The notes below the pieces were generated by a model. That model had not been told where the DNA came from. It worked only from the letters and a program-made list of their open reading frames with translations, and made no database searches. Positions 56,019-62,474 of a stretch of DNA of 64,000 bases are shown here, one piece after another. Source of the stretch: Neorhizobium petrolearium (GTDB lineage: Bacteria > Pseudomonadota > Alphaproteobacteria > Rhizobiales > Rhizobiaceae); NCBI RefSeq assembly GCF_017873175.1, contig NZ_JAGGJW010000011.1:62001-126000 (forward strand), written 5' to 3'. How positions within the stretch are numbered: position 1 is the stretch's first letter; every line of letters begins with the position of its first letter. A program made the translations under genes and the position numbers.

Positions 56019-56564
56019 CTAGCGGCACGCGAGCACATACCGGCATTGTTGGATGGGTTCACCGCGCGGCCGGGAAAAGCGTTCCACGATGTCGACCGGG
56101 ACGAAGCCGAGTTTGGTCAGGACGCGCCCGGAGGCGGGATTGTCCGCTGCATGCCCGGATTTCAGCGTCGAAAGACCGGTCTCGCCGAAGGCGAAACGGA
56201 CCACAGCATTCGCGGCCTCGAATGCGTAGCCACAGCCCCAGGAATCTCGATCGAGCCAGTAGCCGAGGTCGCCCTCGCCATCTTTGATCTCATCGACATC
56301 GACATCGACATCGACATCGACAAGGCCCACCATGCGGCCGGCGATCTCCACCGCAAAGCGATAGGCCTCACCGGCGGACCATTCCCGTTCATGGTCGGCG
56401 AACCACTCGAAGGTCGCCTGCCGGTCCGCAGGAAAGGTGGCCATGCGCAGCATGCGCGTGACCTCCCAGTCCGACTGGATCTCGAATGCGCGTTCCGCGT
56501 CGGTGGCAGAGGTCGGACGAAGGACCAGGCGATCTGTCCTTATCGCGGTGCGGGGCGGAGACAT
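56019..56564 (-). CDS. GNAT acetyltransferase (RimJ-like)
   Basis: 181 residues. IRTDRLVLRPTSATDAERAF, GYWLDRDSWGCGYAFEAANA and NPASGRVLTKLGFVPV match the GNAT group that includes ribosomal-protein and antibiotic acetyltransferases. A (Val-Asp)5 run replaces what is normally one loop between two strands (GLVDVDVDVDVDEIKDG), due to a hexanucleotide repeat. The acyl acceptor is unknown. It is convergent with the antiporter. Confidence 0.88.
   Translation of the reverse strand: MSPPRTAIRTDRLVLRPTSATDAERAFEIQSDWEVTRMLRMATFPADRQATFEWFADHEREWSAGEAYRFAVEIAGRMVGLVDVDVDVDVDEIKDGEGDLGYWLDRDSWGCGYAFEAANAVVRFAFGETGLSTLKSGHAADNPASGRVLTKLGFVPVDIVERFSRPRGEPIQQCRYVLACR
56291..56322. repeat. Hexanucleotide microsatellite (CATCGA)5
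   Basis: Five tandem CATCGA units plus CA inside the GNAT gene, encoding alternating Val-Asp on the reverse strand. Length changes by slippage would stay in frame and alter a surface loop. Confidence 0.9.
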
Positions 56565-56572
56565 CGCCGGGA

Positions 56573-56983
56573 TCAGAACGGCTTGATCACTGCCAGTGCC
56601 ACGATCAGCACGATCGAGATGAGAATGATCGGCATGCCGGCGCGTACAAAGGCCGGCGGATCGAGTTTCGGATCAGCCTCCATGCGACGCATCCAGCCAC
56701 CCTGCATGCCGTGCAGGGCCGACAGCATGACGACGATGAGGAATTTGAAGCCGAACCAGCCGCTTGTGTAGAAACCGTAACCGAAGGCGAGCCAGAGGCC
56801 GAAGATCCATGCGCCGCCCAGCGCGGCGGTGGTCACGATGCGGTCATACTTGCGCAGCGCCGAGATGACGCCCACGCGGATCGCCGGCGGGACCATGCCG
56901 ATGACGAAGGCATTGATCAGCATGCCGCCGATCAACAGGAAGTCGGAAAGGAGATGCAGGGCCTTGATGACGAAATAAAGCAT
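56573..56983 (-). CDS. CopD/HemJ-like membrane protein
   Basis: 136 residues with four hydrophobic helices. The N-terminal FVIKALHLLSDFLLIGGMLI and the later WFGFKFLIVVMLSALHGMQG carry histidines and spacing like HemJ/CopD-type four-helix heme proteins. The shorter size and missing motif details leave the function open. It lies 8 bp after a DinB gene and 8 bp before the GNAT gene, all reverse strand. Confidence 0.7.
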   Translation of the reverse strand: MLYFVIKALHLLSDFLLIGGMLINAFVIGMVPPAIRVGVISALRKYDRIVTTAALGGAWIFGLWLAFGYGFYTSGWFGFKFLIVVMLSALHGMQGGWMRRMEADPKLDPPAFVRAGMPIILISIVLIVALAVIKPF

Positions 56984-56991
56984 GGTTCAGA

Positions 56992-57546
56992 TCAACTCCA
57001 GATCATGGCTTCGGTGAAACCGAGTTCGGCAAAATCCTGTTTTCGCAATTGTTCCTCGTCGGCGGCGAAAAACTCATCAAGCTGCGGCGGAGGGATGGAT
57101 GTTCCCGACAGCATGGCGTGAACCTGGCCGCGGTGATGAATCTGGTGCTGGAAGAGATGCAGCAACACGCGATCGGTGTTCTCCACCTGCACATGGGTCT
57201 CGCGCGGGATGCGAACCTCTTGTGTGAGCGTCTCTGCATCGAGGCCACGACAGTGATCGATGAGACGTCGGTCGGCGGCTCGCTGCTCGCGTTCCAAATC
57301 AGCGAAGAAGGGGAAAGGGATTTCCGGATCGAAGGCCGCCGCACCTATGCAGTTGCCCTCGAGTGCACTGATATAAAGCCAGTCGACCGTCAGGATATGG
57401 TTCAGCGTATGGATGATCGACGGAAAGAAGCTGACGCGCTTTGCGGCGACTTCTTCCGGCGAAAGCCGGCTACAGGCTTTCAGGAGCCGGTGGTTGGCCC
57501 AGGCATTGTTATAGGCCTGCGCGAGAAGATAGCGCTGCGGGCTCAT
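56992..57546 (-). CDS. DinB family metal-dependent protein
   Basis: 184 residues of the four-helix DinB/YfiT fold. The metal-binding histidine triad is evident in IIHTLNHILTVDWLYI and HLFQHQIHHRGQVHAMLSG. Members act as thiol-dependent transferases or are unknown. It begins a short reverse-strand run with the CopD-like and GNAT genes. Confidence 0.88.
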   Translation of the reverse strand: MSPQRYLLAQAYNNAWANHRLLKACSRLSPEEVAAKRVSFFPSIIHTLNHILTVDWLYISALEGNCIGAAAFDPEIPFPFFADLEREQRAADRRLIDHCRGLDAETLTQEVRIPRETHVQVENTDRVLLHLFQHQIHHRGQVHAMLSGTSIPPPQLDEFFAADEEQLRKQDFAELGFTEAMIWS

Positions 57547-57575
57547 CGCGATTCCTCCCTCTGTCGGCGGGAAAA

Positions 57576-58385
57576 CTAACCCCTCAACCGCGCAATGACC
57601 AGATGGCCCGGGCTCGGATGCCCGTCCTGCATGCGTACGTTGATCTCCGAAATCTCGACGATCTCGAAGCCGGTGTCGGCGAGCCGCGTGCGGATATAGG
57701 CTTCCGAATGAAGGAAGCGCTGGTGCGGCCCGACGACATAGGGCCGACCGTCGGATGGCGGCAGCGTTTCGGACGAGAAGGCGAAGATGCCGCCGGCAAC
57801 CATGTTCTCCGCCGCGCCGAAGAAGAGCGGTTCGAGTGCGCCGAGATAGGGAAGTACGTCCGTGGCGGTTACGAGATCGAACGGTTCGTCGTCGTTATCT
57901 TCGAGAAAATCCTCGACTTCCGCGACGTAGAGCGTCTCGTAAAGATCCTTCTCATGGGCGATCTCGACCATGTTCTCGGAAAGGTCGATGCCGGTGATAT
58001 CGTCGACCATGTCGCGCAGCGTGCCGCCGGTCAAGCCGGTGCCACAGCCGAGATCGAGCATGCGTTTGAAAGGCCCGAGCTCCAATGCCTGCAGGCGCTG
58101 GCGCACCATGACCGGCACGGCGTAACCGAGCTGTTCGACCAGGATGTCCTCGAAGCTTCCTGCATGCTGGTCGAAGAGGGTTTCGACATAGGCGTCCGGC
58201 GCCTTTGGTGGCGTCTCGCCACGGCCCATGGCGGCGATGCGAACGGCAGCCCCGCCGTGGTCTTCCGGATCGATCTCCAGCACCTGTCTGTACGCGTTCA
58301 CGGCGGCGTCGACGTCGCCCGCCTTTTCCAGCGCGAGCGCCCGGTTATAGGCCTCTGCCAGCGCTTCCTCGTCGATCTTCTTCAT
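57576..58385 (-). CDS. TPR-containing SAM methyltransferase
   Basis: 269 residues. An N-terminal TPR-like pair of helices (EAYNRALALEKAGDVDAAVN) precedes a class I methyltransferase with SAM motif MLDLGCGTGLTGG, GIDLSENMVEIA and DLVTATDVLPYLG. The target is unknown; similar rhizobial proteins are annotated only as methyltransferases. It is divergent from the DUF2270 gene. Confidence 0.88.
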   Translation of the reverse strand: MKKIDEEALAEAYNRALALEKAGDVDAAVNAYRQVLEIDPEDHGGAAVRIAAMGRGETPPKAPDAYVETLFDQHAGSFEDILVEQLGYAVPVMVRQRLQALELGPFKRMLDLGCGTGLTGGTLRDMVDDITGIDLSENMVEIAHEKDLYETLYVAEVEDFLEDNDDEPFDLVTATDVLPYLGALEPLFFGAAENMVAGGIFAFSSETLPPSDGRPYVVGPHQRFLHSEAYIRTRLADTGFEIVEISEINVRMQDGHPSPGHLVIARLRG

Positions 58386-58444
58386 GGTCGCATTCCTCGT
58401 TTGGCAGCGGCTTTAAGCCGCCAGCCGCCGTTTGTCCATGAGAC

Positions 58445-58469
58445 GGAACGGCGTGCCGGTTTGTTCGTT
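58445..58469 (+). promoter_or_regulatory. EcfG-type general stress promoter
   Basis: GGAAC at 58445-58449, a 16-base spacer, CGTT at 58466-58469. This is an exact match to GGAAC-N16/17-CGTT, at an ideal distance (38 bases) before the DUF2270 start codon. Predicted transcription would begin near 58476. Confidence 0.7.
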
Positions 58470-58507
58470 GAAAGATAAAGCAAATAAAACCTTGGGAGGA
58501 AAGGATC

Positions 58508-59230
58508 ATGGCCGCGGTTGAGGAGCCGAGTGTACTGGAGAAAAATGTCGAGCGGCGGGCGCCCATGCTGCCGATTACGTCCGGCGAAAAGGCCAATATG
58601 ATCATCCACTACTACCGCGGCGAGCTGGGCCGGATGACGAGCTGGCGCGACCGCATCGACCGCACCTCCAACTGGGCGATCACAATGGTGGCGGCGCTCT
58701 TGTCGATCTCGCTGTCGACGCCGACTTCCCATCACGGCGTGGTGATCTTCGCCATGCTGCTGGTATCGCTGCTTCTGCTGATCGAGGCGCGGCGCTACCG
58801 CTTCTTCGACGTCTACCGCGCCAGGGTGCGCAAGCTGGAGCGGCACTATTTCGCACAGGCGCTCGATCCGCAGGCCGATCTCAGGCCGGATTGGGCGGCG
58901 GGCATCGCCGGAAGCCTGCGCAATCCTCGCTTCATCATCAGCTATCGTGAGGCGCTGTTCCGGCGTATCCGACGCAACTACGTCTGGATGTACCTCATCC
59001 TGCTGTTCGCATGGTTCCTGAAGATATCGACGCCCAAGCTCCTGCCTGATCAACCGGCGACAGATGGCGTCTTTACGGTGTCCGAGGCGGTGCAGAACGC
59101 AGCGCTTGGGCCGCTGCCGGGATGGAGCGTGACGATGGTCGTCGCACTTTTCTACGGCGCCATCCTATATGCCGCCATGCATCGCGAACCCGACGAGGGC
59201 GAATTCGCCCACGGCGAGGTGCATGTCTAG
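58508..59230 (+). CDS. DUF2270 membrane protein, predicted stress-induced
   Basis: 240 residues with GGGAGGA before the ATG. Three or more helices: NWAITMVAALLSISLST, VVIFAMLLVSLLLLIEA, MYLILLFAWFLKI and SVTMVVALFYGAILYAAMHR. A conserved N-terminal stretch MIIHYYRGELGRMTSWRDRI and the mid-loop RYRFFDVYRARVRKLERHYF fit the DUF2270 family. Function unknown. The EcfG-type promoter links it to general stress. Confidence 0.88.
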   Translation: MAAVEEPSVLEKNVERRAPMLPITSGEKANMIIHYYRGELGRMTSWRDRIDRTSNWAITMVAALLSISLSTPTSHHGVVIFAMLLVSLLLLIEARRYRFFDVYRARVRKLERHYFAQALDPQADLRPDWAAGIAGSLRNPRFIISYREALFRRIRRNYVWMYLILLFAWFLKISTPKLLPDQPATDGVFTVSEAVQNAALGPLPGWSVTMVVALFYGAILYAAMHREPDEGEFAHGEVHV

Positions 59231-59251
59231 GCCTCAGGCGTCCGCGCTCCG

Positions 59252-59515
59252 TCAGTGGACCACGATCTCTCCCTTGACCGAGCGCCACTCGCTGGCCGAG
59301 ATCAGCTTGCGGTGGACGTAGCGGACCGAATGCAGCGGTCCGTCGAGCTTCTCCTGCCAGAACTTCAGGAAATCCTTCATGGCAGGAAAATCAGGCGCGA
59401 GATCGTAGTCCTGCCAGACATAGCTTTGCAGCAGCACGGGGTGATCGGGCAGGCGGTATAAAATCTGCGCCGTGGTAAGGCCATAGCCCTTCAGCATCAT
59501 TTCCATTTCAGACAT
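59252..59515 (-). CDS. usg: Usg family protein
   Basis: 87 residues. The family core is GYGLTTAQILYRLPDHPVLL followed by QSYVWQDYDLAPDFPAMKDF and PLHSVRYVHRKLI. Usg-like proteins are small and alphaproteobacterial, named after a gene near tryptophan genes; activity is unknown. Several Met codons crowd the N-terminus, so the start may be at Met4 or later. It is convergent with DUF2270. Confidence 0.9.
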   Translation of the reverse strand: MSEMEMMLKGYGLTTAQILYRLPDHPVLLQSYVWQDYDLAPDFPAMKDFLKFWQEKLDGPLHSVRYVHRKLISASEWRSVKGEIVVH

Positions 59516-59622
59516 CAGCAGTTCCCATTTCTTGTTTTCCGGATGACGCTTTCACGCCACCCGACAAGGGGAGCATGCCACGGTTAACCGAGGCTTTACA
59601 ATTGCTTCATAAGGAGGTATTC

Positions 59623-59670
59623 GTGAAAATATTCAATGTGTTAGCAGCGAATTTCGGCGAGTGCTGCTAA
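59623..59670 (+). CDS. Possible 15-codon leader peptide
   Basis: GTG at 59623 follows a near-perfect ribosome site AAGGAGG (59611-59617) with 5-base spacing; the peptide would read MKIFNVLAANFGECC. Its end overlaps the stop of the ABC permease gene on the other strand and lies inside a hairpin. TACAAT at 59596-59601 resembles a -10 box. No forward gene follows it, so it may be a stand-alone small protein or chance. Confidence 0.3.
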   Translation: MKIFNVLAANFGECC

Positions 59671-59671
59671 C
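59640..59671 (-). terminator. Hairpin at the end of the ABC transporter operon
   Basis: 9-bp perfect stem GTTAGCAGC (59640-59648) / GCTGCTAAC (59663-59671) with a 14-base loop, overlapping the stop codon of the last permease gene. Downstream on the reverse strand the sequence is A/T-rich (ATTGAATATTTTC), fitting a terminator. Confidence 0.5.
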
Positions 59672-60497
59672 GTTTCAGATGGCGTGTCAGGCGGGCTTCG
59701 AGGAAGGCCCAGACGTGCCGCAACGCCTCGACGATGGCAAGATAGAAGATCGCCGCCCAGAGATAGGCCTGGTAGTCAAAGGTGCGCGAGAAGGCATAAC
59801 GCGTCTCGCCCATCAGGTCGTAGACGGTGACGATGGCGACAACGGCCGAGCCTTTCATCATCAGCACGATCTCGTTGCCATAGGGGCGGAGTGCCACGAT
59901 GAGCGCCTGCGGCAGGATGATCTTGCGGAAGGCGATGTATTTCGAAATGCCGAGTGCCGCCGCACCCTCATGCTGGCCGCGCGGCACACTCTCGATTGCG
60001 CCGCGCAGGATTTCCGCCTGATAGGCGGCGGTGTTGAGTACGAATGAGAAGAGGCCGCAATACCAGGCCTCGCGGAAGAACCACCAGAGACCGACGGCCT
60101 CCAGTTGCGGGCGGAAACTGCCGAGCCCGTAATAGATCAGGAAGAGCTGGGCAAGCAGCGGCGTGCTTCGGAAGACATAGACATAGGCATAGGCGATGCC
60201 GTTCAGGAAGCGGTTCTTCGACATGCGCGCAAAAGCGATCGGCAACGACAGGATCGCGCCGAGGATGACGGCAAGCCCGACCAGCGAGATAGTCACCCAC
60301 AGGCCATGGAGATAGCGCGGCCCGTAGCGCAGGAATTTGGCCTGATCCCAACCGCTGACGACCATGCCGGCGAGTGCGACGGCCAGCAGCACCCAGACGG
60401 CAAGAACGGCTATGCCGGCGATCCTGGCGGCTCCGAGTTTTCGTTTCACGGCCGCGGGTGCAGGCTGAGGCGGGATGAGTTCCGTAACGGCGGTCAT
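59667..60497 (-). CDS. Polar amino-acid ABC transporter permease (HisM-like)
   Basis: 276 residues. Membrane helices and the permease-type EAA loop (GAAALGISKYIAFRKIILPQ) are present, plus RSTPLLAQLFLIYYGLGSF, the HisMQ-type signature. The N-terminus is cytosolic and Pro/Ala-rich. Its start overlaps the end of the other permease (ATGA 60494-60497). Together they form a heterodimeric amino-acid channel. Confidence 0.92.
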   Translation of the reverse strand: MTAVTELIPPQPAPAAVKRKLGAARIAGIAVLAVWVLLAVALAGMVVSGWDQAKFLRYGPRYLHGLWVTISLVGLAVILGAILSLPIAFARMSKNRFLNGIAYAYVYVFRSTPLLAQLFLIYYGLGSFRPQLEAVGLWWFFREAWYCGLFSFVLNTAAYQAEILRGAIESVPRGQHEGAAALGISKYIAFRKIILPQALIVALRPYGNEIVLMMKGSAVVAIVTVYDLMGETRYAFSRTFDYQAYLWAAIFYLAIVEALRHVWAFLEARLTRHLKR

Positions 60498-61276
60498 CGG
60501 CTGATCCCTGAACGTTTGGCCCAGCGCTCGACGAAGCCGAGGCCAAAGGACGAAATCATCGCGAGGATCAGGTAAAGCATGCAGGCGATGACATAGAAGA
60601 AGAAAGCCTCCTTGCTGACGCGCGCGGCGATGCCCGTCTGGCGCAGGATATCGGCAAGCCCGATGACCGAGACGTAGGACGTGTCCTTCAAAAGGATCAG
60701 CCAGAGATTGGTGAGGCCCGGAAGGGCGATGCGGATGAGCTGTGGCAGGATGACAAGCCGCATGGTGCGCCAGCGGCGCAGGCCGAGAGCGTCGCCCGCC
60801 TCGTACTGTCCGCGCGGGATCGCCCGGAAGGCCGACAGCAGCACCTCGGACGAATAGGAGGAGAAGACGACCGCCAGCGCCGCCATGCCGGCCAGGAAGG
60901 CGTTGATCTCGATACGCCCTTCGTAGCCGAGGGAGGAAAGCACCGACTGGATCAGGATCTGCAGGCCGTAATAGACGATGAAGAGGGTGAGGAGTTCCGG
61001 CAGGCCGCGGAAGATCGTCGTATAGATGCCGGCGGCAAGCCTCAGCAGCTTTTCCTCGGATTGCGCCGCAAGCGCGATCAGAAAGCCGATCACGAGCCCG
61101 ACAGGAAGCGTGGCAAGCGCCAACGAGATCGTCACCTTGACACCAAAAGCGATTTCGTCGCCCCAGCCGGCTTCACCACAGGCGACAAGCGTGCCCGAAC
61201 CGAACAGTGAAAAAAGGCCGATAGGACCGCAAAGCGGATCGAGCGCGCCAAAGAGGGCGGAAAAGAATCCGCTCAT
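60494..61276 (-). CDS. Polar amino-acid ABC transporter permease (HisQ-like)
   Basis: 260 residues. TIFRGLPELLTLFIVYYGLQ is the HisQ-type signature and EAGDALGLRRWRTMRLVILP the EAA loop for ATPase contact. About five membrane helices. It is separated from the binding-protein gene by 115 bp that include a terminator-like hairpin. Confidence 0.92.
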   Translation of the reverse strand: MSGFFSALFGALDPLCGPIGLFSLFGSGTLVACGEAGWGDEIAFGVKVTISLALATLPVGLVIGFLIALAAQSEEKLLRLAAGIYTTIFRGLPELLTLFIVYYGLQILIQSVLSSLGYEGRIEINAFLAGMAALAVVFSSYSSEVLLSAFRAIPRGQYEAGDALGLRRWRTMRLVILPQLIRIALPGLTNLWLILLKDTSYVSVIGLADILRQTGIAARVSKEAFFFYVIACMLYLILAMISSFGLGFVERWAKRSGISR

Positions 61277-61330
61277 AAGGTCGTTTTCCCCCGCGGCCTC
61301 TGTCGCGCCGCTGATGTTATGCTGGTTTCA

Positions 61331-61368
61331 TTAAAAAGAAAAACGGCGGAAGGGCAAGCCTTCCGCCG
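61331..61368 (-). terminator. Intrinsic terminator between binding-protein and permease genes
   Basis: 10-bp stem CGGCGGAAGG/CCTTCCGCCG (61344-61368, 5-base loop) followed on the reverse strand by TTTTTCTTTTT (61343 down to 61333). It stands 23 bases after the binding-protein stop and would let only part of the transcripts read on into the permease genes, giving excess binding protein. Confidence 0.8.
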
Positions 61369-61391
61369 GATTGTCAGGCCTATTCAGACGA

Positions 61392-62168
61392 TTACTTGTC
61401 GCCGTAAACGTCGAAATCGAAATATTTGTCGTTGATTTCCTTGTACTTGCCGTTGGCGCGGATCGCGGCGATCGCCGCCGTGAACTTGTCGGCCAGCGCG
61501 GTTTCGCCCTTGCGCACCGCAACACCGGCGCCTGCGCCGTTGATCTCCGGATCGATCGGCAGGGGCGAAAGGATCTTGCAGCAGTTGCCGGCATCCGACT
61601 TCAGCCATTCGGAGAGCACGACGATATCGTCGATGACGGCGTCGATACGGCCGTTGGCAATGTCGAGCTTGTATTCGTCAGCCGTCGGATAGAGCTTCAG
61701 CTCGGAATCCGGCATGTGCTTTTCAGCATAGTTGGAGTGGGTGGTCGACCCTTGCGCACCGATCGTCTTGCCCTTGAGGCCGGCCACGTCCTTGATCGGC
61801 GAATCTTTCGGCACGGCGATCGCCGGCGGCGTGTTGTAATATTTCTTGGAGAAGGTGACCTGTTCCTCGCGCTCCGGCGTGATCGACATGGAGGCGATGA
61901 TCGCGTCGAATTTCTTCGACTGCAGTGCCGGAATGATGCCGTCCCAGTCATTGGTGACGAAGGTGCAGGTGACCTTCATCTCCTCGCAGAGCGCCTTGGC
62001 GATATCGACGTCAAAGCCGGTGAGCTCGCCGTTGGCTTCGAGATTGTTGAAGGGGGGATAGGCGCCTTCCGTGCCGATCACGAGCTTTTCCTGGGCGATC
62101 GCCGAGCCGGCGAAGAGCGACAGCGCGGCGATCGAAGCGGCGGCGAAGAAGCGGGTGGAGATATTCAT
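61392..62168 (-). CDS. Periplasmic amino-acid binding protein (family 3)
   Basis: 258 residues from ATG 62168. Signal peptide MNISTRFFAAASIAALSLFA ending AIAQ. The SBP family 3 fold is shown by IGTEGAYPPFNNLEANGELT, GFDVDIAKALCEEMKVTC and SITPEREEQVTFSKKYYNT. It resembles Lys/Arg/Orn or histidine binding proteins. Cognate permeases follow, but no ATPase gene is next to them. Confidence 0.92.
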   Translation of the reverse strand: MNISTRFFAAASIAALSLFAGSAIAQEKLVIGTEGAYPPFNNLEANGELTGFDVDIAKALCEEMKVTCTFVTNDWDGIIPALQSKKFDAIIASMSITPEREEQVTFSKKYYNTPPAIAVPKDSPIKDVAGLKGKTIGAQGSTTHSNYAEKHMPDSELKLYPTADEYKLDIANGRIDAVIDDIVVLSEWLKSDAGNCCKILSPLPIDPEINGAGAGVAVRKGETALADKFTAAIAAIRANGKYKEINDKYFDFDVYGDK

Positions 62169-62474
62169 GATGATCCTCTCTGTTGGCAGCGCCGACGGCA
62201 TGGTTCATCTTGTTTTGCCGTCAGGAGCGGGGCGCTTCGCCCCCTCTGGATTTTATAGATACCGGCTCGGACGAAATTGCAACGGCATTTTACGTGCACG
62301 TTCACTTGCCGCTGAAACATGAACAACACATTCACGCGAGGTTCAGACCGGCTGGCACAGCCTTAAACGGAACCATCTCCGGCTGGATAGCATTCAGCCG
62401 AAGCGTAAGTCCGCCTGAAAAAAGGCAATAAAGGACGCGTGAAAGGGATAGCACCCCGAGAAGAGGAAATGTCC
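62169..62474. other. Divergent promoter region
   Basis: 306 bases between the binding-protein gene and the Q/R-rich protein gene. It is AT-richer in the middle (62250-62360). GGAAC at 62369 with CATT 17 bases later is a one-mismatch EcfG-like site pointing to the right; I regard it as weak. No gene is seen. Confidence 0.4.

Noticed and set aside
62369..62394. EcfG-like box before the Q/R-rich gene
   Set aside because: The -10 is CATT instead of CGTT; one of only four bases is wrong, so chance is likely.
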